Of a DNA stretch of 64,000 bases, positions 11,799 to 24,497 are shown piece by piece. The translations under genes and the position numbers were made by a program. The notes under the pieces are model-generated. The model did not search any database, was not told the origin of the DNA, and saw nothing but the letters and a program-made list of their open reading frames with translations. This DNA is from Cepaea nemoralis (Eukaryota; Mollusca; Gastropoda; Stylommatophora; Helicidae). Position 1 is the stretch's first letter, and each line of letters starts with the position of its first letter. The DNA is taken from contig JACEFZ010012647.1 in NCBI GenBank assembly GCA_014155875.1, positions 451,001 through 515,000 of the forward strand. Direction: 5' to 3'.

Positions 11799-12382
11799 CA
11801 TTTTTACCCACTGTTTGCAATGTTCTGTTAATGTTACATTCTATGTGTCACTAATACTAATTAAATTCACTTCTAATCTACTATATACCGATTATAATCT
11901 AATCAATGCAATATAAGGTTTCTGATAATATTTATGTACGCAGTACACTCAAAGACTAATTCACAAATTGAATAAATCATTCAAAAACTGGTACAGAAAG
12001 TCAGACGTGGCCCATAGTTTTGCTGTCAACAGCGTTGTGGTAAAGTGGATACGACAGCAATTCTTAATCCCGCTTACTGCATTCGAAACACAGCTGCTAG
12101 AGATTAGGAAGCAGACCGTTTTGAGCTGGATTAACACAGTGGTATGAATGCCTATCGTTCAGAAAGCAATGACAAACTACTGAATGTAAACTTGGCAAGA
12201 AATCACAAACAGCTCAATAATGCTGGTGTTGACTGCAAAGTCACGTAAAGTATATGCACAATTGAACATTGAAGAATTAGAGTACATGGATGGTGGTCTG
12301 TGATTGCGGTTGAAAATTATCTCTACTTAGAAGCATGCTATGTAGATTTATGTTTTCGGGCATACTCTTTGTTGGGTATTTA
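11799..12382. repeat. Segment F: left flank of the Gypsy element, duplicated at 29878-30461
   Basis: 584 bp that recur almost unchanged inside the rearranged 5' LTR region. The segment ends in TTTA, the target duplication of the Gypsy element, and contains SINE copy 2. Confidence 0.85.
12008..12265 (+). mobile_element. tRNA-derived SINE, copy 2
   Basis: A-box-like TGGTAAAGTGG near 12040 and B-box-like GCATTCGAAACAC near 12070, spaced like a tRNA gene. The conserved body follows (CAGAAAGCAATGACAAACTA, CTGGTGTTGACTGCAAAG). It lies wholly inside segment F. Confidence 0.75.
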
Positions 12383-15300
12383 TGAAAACAGAGGTATAAA
12401 CAGGAAGCAAGGACCACTTACTTCTGCTACGGTGATGTGAGGAGAAGAGCGCAAACCCTGACTGCGTAGGGCCAAAGAAGAAAATGAATAAAGAGAAAGA
12501 ACCTCTCACCGTCCTCGGTTAACAAGAATAGAAAAGAATTAAGGTTTAAGAAGATCCCAGGGTGGGCCGACAGGGGATTAGAACAATATTCTCCAATCCC
12601 AGACAAAGAATTACTCCAAGGGCTGTTCTAACACCAATGACTATAACACTAGAGTCTATCAACTAAACAACAAAGTAAGGGTAACACAAGCATCATTTGT
12701 TTATTACACTTCTAAACTTCACAATAATATACAGACATGTAGCATCAACAAAGAAATTAGGATACAGCAAAAATCAAACAGCAAAGACACTAACCTAACA
12801 AACCAAATTCCTAAGTGTAGCAAAAACTTCTAATCCAGTAAAAAGCTACAAATCTACCAAACACTAATCCACCAAAACTGATCCACTAAAACTAATTTAA
12901 CAAAAACTTCTAGTCCACCAAAACTAATTTATCAAAAACTTCTAGTCCACCAAAAACTTCCAGTCTACTAAAAACCCAGGAAAATCTAAAATCTAAAGCT
13001 AGAATTCTGGCTTTTCCTGTAGATAAAATAAAAACCAACAAAAATATTAGGCAAAGACAAGTCAAACATCTCAACATGATGACCCAACAAGACAACAACA
13101 ACACCCAGTCTCTCTACGTAAGACAGACACTCTTGTACTTGTGACGAATAGACACAAGACGCAACATCCTGACACATTCATTAGATTCACTTACATCACG
13201 AGCAAACAACATCTCAACACTGACCTGGCCAACATACATCAGACATTGTAGGCAAACACAAACCCAACATCTAATTAATAATCATCAAAGACTCATTATT
13301 TGCCTCAACACATGGACTTCATAGGACAACCACTACAACACTAGTGTATGTAAACAATGTCTTTGTGGCACAAACATAGACATGGACTGTGTAAATTCAC
13401 ACCAACCACATGATGCTTCAACTGGACAACAATGATATGAATAGGTTATAGGATATGCTCCACATAAAATATAAATGACAGGGAGCACCTATTCAACAGC
13501 CTCCAATGTTTTCTACACATTCACCATGACACCCTCAATCCCACACCATAACCCTGATTGTGGTTAAGATTACAATAGTCTACATACACCCGCCTCGATT
13601 ACTACAGGCCACTTCAGCCCCTGGCGGATATAATAATCATCATCCTCATCATGGCTATCATCATCATCCCATGACCGCTACCATCATAGCCACCATCACA
13701 ACCATAGTCATCATCATGTGATACTTCATAAGACAATGCCCATCCATAGTAGTTCTTAATCCGGTACCTACATCACTACACCCAGTCATTGATAACAACT
13801 AACATAGCCTCATTTATAACAGTAATTGCTCTGTCCATGCATGTTATACCTGATGGGTTCCACTCTCCAGGTGACCCCTGCTCTCCCACCAACACCGGTT
13901 TCAAAAACTCCAAATACTATATTCATTGATGTTCCCCCAATGAAACCAGAATTGAAATCCACCAGTCTATCATCATGTCCTCTCAGTTGCACCCTGATGC
14001 GACTTATGTCAAGAATTAGCCATCACTCACCATCCTGACATTTAAACACCTAGACCCATAAGGGATGCCATATGACACAGGGCACACCTCTCCTGCAATG
14101 CCCATTTTATGATAAAGGATATCAACAACATTATGACATCACACACCTTACTGCATGATATTACACATTACTAGCCGACAAGTAAAACATGTTCAACCGT
14201 GGAAAGCAATGCACACATATACCCAGTGGAATTACCATATTTGTAGAATGTGGCAATGTAACATTTGCACATAAAAGAATCACAACATTCACAGAAAGTT
14301 GAAGATATAAACATGTACTACACAGGAACTCAACCGAAGAACTCTGAGGCTACTAAGACAGCTCATAAAATAACCACACAATAGTATCAAGTGAAAGTAC
14401 ACAACAAAAATGTCCATGGCTGGATGCAGAACATCAGTACTAATATAATAACCTAGTGTAATATATCTGATATCATTATTACACACTACTGTCATCCGGT
14501 GTGGTCTAATGTCAACCTCAATACTATCCGTGTTACTAGGCAAAAGATGTACATTTGTGTCCTCTTTTCCCCATCATTCTTCCTATGATACACCGATTAT
14601 AAATTTTGCTATCTTACGCTTTATGTCACATGACAACTACATATTAATATCTCTGCGAAGGGTGGTACGCAGCACTAAATCACATTCCTCCCCTCAGTAA
14701 AGCCACACTTAACATGTAAGTACTCTTCTCTGCTCTACATATGTTATAAATATTACCCATCATCATGGTTACTTTCCCCTACTCATTGTATATCCCACTT
14801 TTGCTACATTGGGATATCTACATAGGGAAACCACAAAATCAGTTACACTGTCTATATTAGTTTAGTTATAGGAAACACCTACACCGGTCATATTCCACTG
14901 CACCTCACCAAACCTGATTGCTAACATCTCTCTGTACTAGCCTGTTAAATGTTATTCTCCTAAAGCTTCAGGGACACCAAATCACTCATCTACATTATCT
15001 GTATCATATATCATGATCAAGCTGACCTCATTAAATCAGTTGTACCTGATATAATAATGCCTAAAACAATTATAATATATATTGTTGCCATTAATATTAT
15101 TCCTAATATTATTTCAAATTAATAACCAGCAAGCACTGATTGAGGCCAACACCATTAGTGTACTATTCCTTGCGACTAGACACATAGCAAGTGCATATAA
15201 ATATCTTTGCGAAAGGTGGTACGTAGCATTAAATCACATTCTCTCCCCCGTGCGACAACCACCATGCTTAACTTAAAGCAGAATCTCAGTCACTGATTCC

Positions 15301-16426
15301 ACCAATAACTTGATACACCTACAAATATTACTGCCTCCTGTTGACAGAGGTGATGCCAGACTTCACTTACTGCTGAACAACAAATTCCTATACTATATTG
15401 AATACTTAACTATATTGTAATGTACCTTGTCTTTCATTGACTGCAGTCCAAGTGTGTTTACTTTATTCACTCATAGCCACTCCACTAATATTCTGTATAT
15501 TATTTTCTTCAATAATTCATACAACCAATATTTGCCCAGCTCTTACCACAACAAGATTCTTGAACTCAATAATTTACACCGCTGTAAAATAAACCATTAG
15601 TTCTGAATAATTATAAAGTATTACTAAGCCCCTGTGTGCCCAATTATCTCCTAACCTGTTAAACATTGTCTGCTCCTTTATCACTAGCCAATATTCCAAA
15701 TTTACCTTTTAAGTTGCCTCGAGAACAAAGGCTAGATGTTATTTGCTGAGCTGGCCTCCCACGTGTCAATTCTCCAAGTGCTGTTCCTCAATCTCCCACT
15801 TTTCAGTCTCATAAAACTTCCTAACACAAGTAGCTTCTAAATTGTTCCTTAATCTATTCTTGTAAATAACTCGTCGAAGTCCAGATCGATCTGCGCCATT
15901 TTCTCCAAGAACCGGTAACTCTCATTTGCCATTACCTGGGCATGGTTCCGCACTCAGTTATCTGTAACCGGGCTTACAGATTTCTTTTGTTAATTTTAGT
16001 TACTGCTAGAGAAATTATTAACTTAAAGATTAAAGCTAGGAATCAGTATAAGATTAGCTATATTTTAAATCTAATTAGTTTGATAATCACTTCATTATTA
16101 TTATACTGTCATAGCTTTACTGAAGTATACATTTAAATAACCAAAATACTATAGTCATACATGGTTTATAAAATTAAAAATAATACATATAAAAGAAATA
16201 TAATATAAAACAAATTAATTATGGTTACATACCACTGCAAAACTTCAGGGTCTAACTACTAAACACACAATTAGAAATAGGCATTGGCGCCTCGTCACTC
16301 AGTGTGGTGGACTACGGAAAAAGGGCCAGTTCTACCTGTGCGGGGCCTTATATACTGGGGTCCCAGAGTTCCAGACCAATCAGACGCCCTCTTGCAGAAT
16401 TCCACCATCATCGCGAGCCGAGTACA
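12383..16426 (-). repeat. 3' LTR of the Gypsy element
   Basis: Begins TGAAAACAG and ends GAGTACA on the plus strand (TG...CA), preceded by the target duplication TTTA. It matches 30462-34477. It has no coding capacity: several 60-65-codon frames occur in both copies but share no family. A poly-CAT tract (13628-13720) and a series of CCACCAAAACT-like units (12840-12965) lie inside. Confidence 0.9.
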
Positions 16427-16446
16427 TTATTCCCCATCTTTAACTG
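16427..16446 (-). promoter_or_regulatory. Polypurine tract of the Gypsy element
   Basis: On the minus strand AAAGATGGGGAATAA directly abuts the TGTACTC start of the 3' LTR. This is the position and composition expected of a plus-strand primer. Confidence 0.75.
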
Positions 16447-17449
16447 TTGTCGTCCCAGACAACTGAACATTACACCCCTAGTGCCTTGGGTAAAGGAGGG
16501 ATAATTTCTGACCCCTACTTTATAGTCCTCCACTATTGATGGAGCTCCAAAAAAATTTTTTTTCCTATCCTCACCAGACATCACCCATCAAGTAAAACAC
16601 CCCAAAAATGTACATCAGGTACCAACAAGAATAATGGTCACATGCTAAATACAAGGTACATTTACATTAATACCAGTCATTATTCATGCAACTAAACTAA
16701 TATCAGCAGTAAAAAAAATAATGCAATCAACAGGGAGACAGTCTCCCGCCACCTTAGTGTTCACAATATTATACGAACAATTACAAAAACAATGAAGAAT
16801 TCCCCTCTTTAACTGTTGTCGTTTCGACAACCGGACCATAGTCTCTGGTACACTTCATCAAGCAAGGTAGTTATCTTCACACCTCTATGCTCTGATAATT
16901 CTATGCCAAGGAACACATCTCTCAGCAACAACAAATAAACCTGTCACTCTTGAGGACACTGCCCTCAACACCTGAACTGCTGGTTACATCCCTAAACAGT
17001 ACCATTATAAAACAATTTACTCATTCTATCCAGATTTATAATGTGAAACAGTATACATGTACGTCACCAGTCATCAATAAGTCCAAAATAACATTAATAA
17101 CATATAAGCATAAGCCATCCTTATACTAGTACAAGTTAATACTCAGTGACCAAATTAACATCAGTGAGGAGAAATAGCCCCTCTGCTACATGAGCAATCA
17201 TAACAAAATGAATACAACCCTCACTTTTACATAAAAATAATTAAACAATCATAAAAGTTACACAAACAATAAATCAGCAACCTTTATACAGGTTACCACT
17301 TGCCTCAACACTGAACATTTGAAACAAAATGTATTCAAAAATAACATCATCTATCTCTTCTAAGACGGATTCTCTCTGATCGCCTCACATTCAAGTCTCC
17401 TGGCTCAAACATGTACCAGTCACTTCTTGGCGGTCTATCCCGTGGTTCC
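16447..17449 (-). other. Gypsy internal 3' non-coding region
   Basis: AT-rich sequence between the integrase end and the PPT. No env-like frame is visible. Confidence 0.55.
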
Positions 17450-20400
17450 TCAACCTCTGCCACGACAGGCAATTCTGGGTAGTCTTATCGTCGCCTCCGG
17501 TACCTCAATTACCGCATCTTTCTCACACCGCTTTAACTCGTGTCCTGCTGCTCTAATGTCAGGTCCATTCTCTCCCACTCTTCTAATAACATATGGGCCT
17601 CCTGATGCTTTTGGGACCTGCACCACTGTATATTTATCTACAGACCACTGGTCTTTAATCTTGCACCTCTCTGTATAGTGGACTCTCTTCCTAACTACTT
17701 CTCCTATGGTTAGCAATTTAGAGGATGATGTCTTGTCACATCTCTCTTTCCTTACAGCAGCTAACTTTCTTAACTGTTCGCCTGCCCTAACATGCGCATA
17801 ACGCAGACGGGAAAGATGTCCAGTCACCCAGTTCTCAACATTTGGTTCCCCATCATTACAATCACTATCATCACTAGCATCTAGCATGAAATCTACTGGC
17901 AATCTGGGTTCTATTCCAAACACCTAAGTAGTACGGGGAGTAACCTGTGGACGAGTGGGGCGTAGAGTTATAAACTAACAAAACCTCAGCTATATGTTCA
18001 GACCATTTCCTTTTCTGGCTTGCCTCTAGTGGCCTCAGAAGATCATGTAGGGTCCTATTAAACCTTTCGCACCGACCGTTCCCTTTTGGATTGTAACTCG
18101 TGGTACGGCTCTTTTGAATCCCGTACACTCTACAGAGTTCTGCAATCACAGCCGATTCAAAGTTCCTGCCTTGATCTGAATGGAGTCTATGGGGTACACC
18201 TAAATACAAAAACCATTTCTCAACCAGAACTTTCGCAACTGTCGAGGCTTTCTGATCCCTTGTGGGAACGGCAAATGCAAATTTGGTGAAAACATCTGTA
18301 ATAACCAACACATTTTCATACCCCCGACTATCCTTCTCTAACATAGTAAAATCCATGGTCACCACCTCAAAAGGCCTAGATGCTAATAAATTACCTGAAG
18401 GACCCTGCAGTTTAATATGGGGTGGTTTAGCAATATTACACCTCTGGCATCTTTTACAAAACAGTTCAACATCTTTCGTGATGCCAACCCAATAACACCT
18501 ACTTCTAAGGATTTGTATCATCCTATCTCGGCCCTGATGGCCGGTGCTGTGCACCGATTCTAACACTCTCTGCTTCAATGCATCAGGTACCACTAATTGA
18601 GAAATCCACCCTCTACCTGACCTCTTTAATTTCCTGTACAACAACCCATTAATCACACTCAACCTTTTTCGCTGCTTCAACAAGCTTTTGGTTTCAGGGG
18701 GTAAACCCCTCATCTCTATCTTACTCAGTCTCACTCTCTCACTCACACAAGTTAACACTTTATACACATGGACATCTTCTGCTTGTAGTTTTGTCAACTC
18801 TTCAGCTGAATATGATGGTAATGATAACAGTGGCACATTACCTACAGGGTTATTCTGTCTATCTACATCTACAATTTCTCCTATCCTAGCAGTTCTTAAG
18901 TTTGGACTAACTGGTGTAGCAGCTATGTGACTGATTGGAATGTCACCTTCTTCATCTGATCTTCCTGGGGCTTCAAATGGGCAGCGGGACAAATAATCAG
19001 CATTTCCATTAGCACGACCTGATTTGTGCTTAATGGTGTAGTCAAACATCGACATCTGTGCTATCCATCTCTGCTCAATGGCACCCAGTTTTGCCTTTTG
19101 CCACAAAGCTAAATTCCTACTATCTGTAAAATCTTCTACTTTAGTACCTAAAAGATAACTTCTAAACTTCTCAGTCATAGCCCACTTCAACGCAAGTAAC
19201 TCAAGCTTAGAACTGCTTTTAGCATTTCGTTCTGAGGGGCGTAGCGTGCGGCTAGCGTAAGCTAAGACTCTTTTCTTACCATCTTGAATTTGTGAGAGGA
19301 CAGCACCTAAACCCTGGTATGAGGCATCTACCTCCAATATGAACTGTAATGAGAAGTCTGGGAAGCCTAAAAGGGGTGTTGATGTCAGAGCCTCTTTTAA
19401 TCGATTAAACGCCTCGTCACACTCTGGAGTCCAAAACCGCCCTATGGGTCCTTTCTTCTTCTTAGTATCACCGGTTTGCTGCTGGATGAGTTGGCCCACC
19501 AGCTCATGTAGTGGTCTTGCAATATTAGCAAACTTTGAGACAAACCTTCTATAATAACTGGCTAACCCTAGAAATGACCTAAGTTCTGTCTGAGTTCTGG
19601 GCACAGGTGCTTCTTTTATGGCTGCAACTTTATCATCCATGGTTCCAATGCCTTCTTCTGAAATGGTGTGCCCTAAAAACTCAACCTTTTTCTGCAAAAG
19701 TTACACTTTTCAGGATTTAGTTTTAGCCCAATGGATTGCAGTCTCTCAAATACTTTCTCAAGCCTACTCGGATGCTCTGAAAAATCCCCAGAATACACCA
19801 AAATGTCATCAAGGTATACCAACAAAATCTGAAAAAATAGTCATTCAGAGAGCATTGCATTAACCTCTGGAAGCTGCTCGCGGAGTTTGCAAGTCCCATT
19901 GGCATGCGCGTATACTCATAAAAACCAAACGGGGTGGTAAAACAGTCTTCTCTTGATCCTCTGGCTTCATGGCCACCTGGTAATACCCACTTGCAAGATC
20001 TAAAGTTAAAAATAATTTGGCACCACCCAGGGCATCTAGATACTCATCTACTCTAGGGAGAGGGTATGCATCTTTCTTTGTCCTAACATTTACAGCCCGA
20101 TAATCGACACATAACCTAAGTCTACCATCCTTTTTTCTCACGAGGACCACCGGAGAAGCCCAAGGACTGGAACTTTCCTTAATTATCTGACTATCTAATA
20201 AACCTTGGAGATGATCTTGTACTTCTCTATAAAATGCTGGGGGAATTCTCCTATAAGGCTGCTTGATGGGGGTCTCATCTGTCAACTGGATGCTATGGGT
20301 TACTCTATCTGTATAGCCTATGTCAGTATCTCCCTTGACAAAAAGACTATCATACCTAACTAATAACTCCTCTAACTTCTTCCTATCTCTATCACTACCC

Positions 20401-21382
20401 TCAAAACCGCTCAAATCTACAGGGCACCTAACATCATCTTTCTCTCCGGCATACGGCTGTGTTGAAACCTCCACTTCCTGAGCACTTACCATTTTGAAAT
20501 GGTTGGTCAAGTCTACAGTAGCATCTGAAATATCCCCAACTTGAGTACCCTTCGACAAGAACATGTCTTCATCCCCCAGATTGACCACTTGGACTTGGCA
20601 TACGCCCCGTCTCAAGGTAGTCAAAGTGTGGGAGAAAAGCAAACCCTTGTGCTCCAAGTCTCGAGTTGGGCTGAAAATGACATGCATATTTTCACGCACA
20701 AATCTTACACATTTTACATTAACTGCAGTGATGGAGCGGGCAGATACGCAAACTCTATTGTCAACAAACACTTTAACACCGTCCAGTCCGACTCCAGGAA
20801 TCTCCTCCGCTGGGCTGCTCCAATTAAGAAACCTACACAGATTCGGTACTGACTGTAAAATGTTCGTGCCAATAATGCCAGGCACTCTTCTCTCCCCATT
20901 GTCCATGTCTTTGGTGACAAACACCCCACAGTCCTTCACTTGTGTCCCACCCAACACAATGTCACACATGAAGTACCCCACATATGGAATCATTACGCCA
21001 TTTGCGGCCGTCAACCTAACGAATTGTCCTTCCTTTAGAACAAAGTCCTGGAACATGCCCTTGAAACAGGCCTCAGTAATGGTGGATACTTGAGAACCTG
21101 TATCGATGACACACTGGACACTCTTCCCACCTATCAAGACAGTCTCTTCGGGCCTACCACCCACAATTTTAATGTCCGAGCCATGACGCTCCCCTTCTAA
21201 TACCTGGCTCCCAGCCTTAGAGGGGTCCCGTTTAATGCTTGTCTGCACTCGCGTCTCAAGTGACCAACCCGATTGCATCGCCAGCAACGTGGCACTTGAT
21301 GTTGTTGATCGCTGGTGGTGAGTCTGTTCAGCCTGGCACCAATCTCAGACATCTCCCTCTGAAGAAAATCAATTTCACCGTA
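17450..21382 (-). pseudogene. Gypsy gag end and pol (nucleocapsid, PR, RT, RNase H, integrase), frameshifted
   Basis: Read on the minus strand. A CCHC knuckle CWRCNRVGHLRREC (about 21286-21245) is followed by protease CVIDTGSQVSTIT, with the catalytic DTG intact near 21100. The RT follows with SPWASPVVLVRKKDGRLRLC, TLDLASGYYQV and MPMGLANSASSF, and the catalytic YLDD lies near 19820 in a shifted frame. RNase H has [16 protein letters not shown] and TDSRNLALW. Integrase has H2C2 (HSTGHQG...CKRCQRC) and a D-D-E core ([22 protein letters not shown]). A C-terminal segment with GPYVIRRVG (17450-17923) may be GPY/F-like. Four frameshifts are visible, near 19950, 19835, 19690 and 17925, the second at a run of T. 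Without them this would be a full-length Gypsy pol. The 607-codon frame 17874-19697 is the largest intact piece. The nested insertion at 21383 cuts it from gag. Confidence 0.93.
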
Positions 21383-22048
21383 TGCCAATGCGCTGTTAGG
21401 GGTATGCTGACGCTACACTGGCAAACTACGCTTGAGCTCATACTAGAATACACAGAACCACCACGGCTTTCCATGAGTGAAAAACACGCTGAATAATTAG
21501 CTTTATTTCTTCACAAGCAGTTCATACAGTTATATACGTGCATAACTAACCTACTTACAACTCGTAGGACGGGGTCACTACCGACCCGTTCAGCTACACC
21601 ACTAGCCTCCCTCCGTGTAAACATGTCTTCACCGGCATGGCGGATTTACTACACATCTCGCCTTCTGTGCAACTGGTATCAGGAACTATGTCGTTCTTTC
21701 TCCCTGTTGTCAAGCGCTGGTTGCTTGACATAGTCGGACATCTTCCTACTAGAACAATGGATTAGTACGTTCTATGAAATGTACATGGCGGTGTTCCCGA
21801 CAGACTCAATTCTCTGCTTTCGTGATCTGTCTGTCATGGCTTCCCAACTCCGACTGACTCCCTTTGTCCGTGCGCCCTGCTCGACCCTCCTAATCACGTG
21901 GCCTCCTCCTCGCAATTCTATTGGCCACTATCTTTAGCCCGTTACCGGTGTCTTTTTCCTTATCACTCTCCGTGCTTATTTATCACTATTAATGTTTCAA
22001 CAATCTATGTTGCTGTTAACCAGGTCTTAAGTAATCTGACTCATGGCA
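21383..22048 (-). repeat. 3' LTR of the nested gmr1-like element
   Basis: 666 bp, TG...CA, nearly identical to 27750-28415. On the minus strand it follows a G-rich polypurine tract (GCGGGGGGCATA, complement of 22049-22060). Confidence 0.95.
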
Positions 22049-24497
22049 TATGCCCCCCGCAATTTCAAAAATGTTCTACATTTTTGGGTTCTTCCTTATC
22101 TCTACACTTGACATGAGTCAGCTTGGTCGCACATGCCTGTCCCTGGTCGCACATATCTGTCTACTGCCTCATGCCTTTGAGCTTGCTTCTCAGTTCCCTT
22201 TAACTTCCCTCTGTGTTACGTTGATATTCTGCCATACCTTCACACAAATTATAATGTCGGACACGAATATCCGTCTATTCCCAAATAGACCTCGTGTGGC
22301 CTCAACCCCCTTTGTATTCGGCAAGTTGAGGACCAACCTACTATGAGTCCCAATGTCCCACCCCGGACATTCCCATAAGGTTCCTCATTTATACCTCGGT
22401 ACAAGCAACTGACACCCTCCCCAGCCCTTAAGCCCTGGGTGCAGGAACGTGTGTATTGCAGACATATCAATTTCACCCATATTTTGTTTAAGCTCTATCT
22501 TGCTCCTGAGTAGTCTATGCTACGACTGTGGATCTCTTTGGTGTGAGTACCTATGACTCTTGTATTTGTCTTGTCAACGTGTGTGCGTGGTCGGCTGCCA
22601 TTAGTTACTTGTGCTCTGTGGCTATCTCTTCCCTTCATGTGCCTTCTGTTTATCCCTGGTGTTCTTGCTACTAACTTTTTCCTTGTCGTGTTGCTAATAC
22701 CATGACCCTTATATACCTTTATATACATCTACTACCATGCCGATATACTACATGTTAAAATATTATATGTACACAGTACTACCACTTGGTACTATTATCA
22801 ATGGTACTACTAATAATCCTACTCCACTATCCTTGTATCCTTTCTTTTACTTGCACTCTGTTCTCTCTTTCCCTTTCATTCTCACTCGTCCGTTTCATTT
22901 TCCTCCCTTCCTTTCACATTCGCTTGTGCTATGTTCTTTCTCTCTTTCATCCTCTCTCTCTCTCTCTTTTTTTTTTTTTTTTTTAATAGTGTTTAATTTT
23001 TTTTGTTTGTTTATGTACTCTGTCTTACAACACACATACTAGAACCTCAAATGTTCCGTCTATGCCTGTAAGCTTCCTGTATACTGGTGTGCAAGTATCC
23101 CGGTTGTGTTCAAATTGATCCTCATTGGCACAAATTCCTACTCTCAGTCTTCTCGTCCCCTTTCTCTCACTTCACTGTCACTCCTCATATTCTTATGTTA
23201 TGTACCTGTTACCACAATCACATAAGTTTCTCCTACCAATTGTACATGTCTGTCTTTCCAATTTACAATATTGTCATAAAACCTGAATAGTATATAAAAT
23301 TGGACTCACATGTAATACCTCAAGCACTATTCAAACTTTCACTCGCCCATCATTATAATCTTTGTGACATCAATATGTATCACTGGTAGTAATGTCTCAG
23401 TTACCTTCTTCTTTTCCTTTTATGTTATGGGTGTCATCTGTGATGTATCGTGGTTTTAGACCCACTGTCAACCTTCCTGCTCTAGTAGACGTTGATCCTT
23501 CTTTTTTTCCTTTGCGATCATTTATCAGTTTCTACCGACATCTCATTTTATACGTTATGTGTTACAATCAGGTAATAGTACAATCAATACTGTTACAATT
23601 ATTGTTACAATTACATGCATACTGATTACAAATATACATGGCATGATGATCATGATCATAAGAACGTACTGATGTTTATGGATGTACTTAAAGCCATTAA
23701 AATTATATTTATCTCTATCTACGTGTATTATGAGTTTTGTTTATTGAATGATTGTCAATGTTATTAACTATTACTCCCTTGGATGGTTCTGGCTGGTATC
23801 TGTCTTCGCTGACTGTATCTTCTACCCATCAGATTCCCAATCTTCACTTGCGTCTGTCTGTCTCAGCCTCTTCAGTCAGCTAGTGAGGTAGCATCTTTGA
23901 GGTACCGTCGACACTATCTCTTCTGCTCAGTCATTTACACCCCTTAACTATCTGAAATTAATAACAGCCTTGGGTGTATATATATTCATACATACATATT
24001 TACATTCACAATTGCATATTATATTACCGCAATCCTATCACATTTCCTACATTGACCTGTTCTCATGGTCAGTACCACAACGTGCTAACCACTGGACCAG
24101 TCACCTTGTATGAACGCATGGTTTCCTAGATGATAGTCTTACCGTATGCCCTATTGTACTATCGGGATTTTGTCCCTAATCTGACCAGATCATTTTGTCA
24201 TATAGTCGGTGTAACATTTCTTAGGCCATGTTATTGCTAGCATTCACAGACTTCATGTATATATTTTAACCACACTATTACACCTCTGTACTGTTTGTAT
24301 TTTTTTTTCTCTGATGACTTTACCACATCATCATGTTACTTCAATCAACCTTATATCTATCAATGCATTCATTCTACTACAACAATTCTATCTACACCAA
24401 TCACATCCATATAGCTTTTATATCCTCTATAAAGTATCTACAATATACACATATATATATCACAAGATAATAGTGTTTGAAATTGAGACATGTGATG
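22049..24497 (-). other. Non-coding 3' internal region of the nested element
   Basis: No RT, RNase H or integrase-core motif is recognisable on either strand. It is pyrimidine-rich on the plus strand, with a CTCTCT tract and a T run at 22950-22984. Confidence 0.6.

Noticed and set aside
11343..11801. Proteins rich in PACL or QAGR repeats
   Set aside because: Translation of the CTGC/CTGT tetranucleotide array in all frames.
15082..16136. 64-codon frames present in both copies of the Gypsy LTR
   Set aside because: Their conservation follows from LTR identity. There is no protein family or codon bias.
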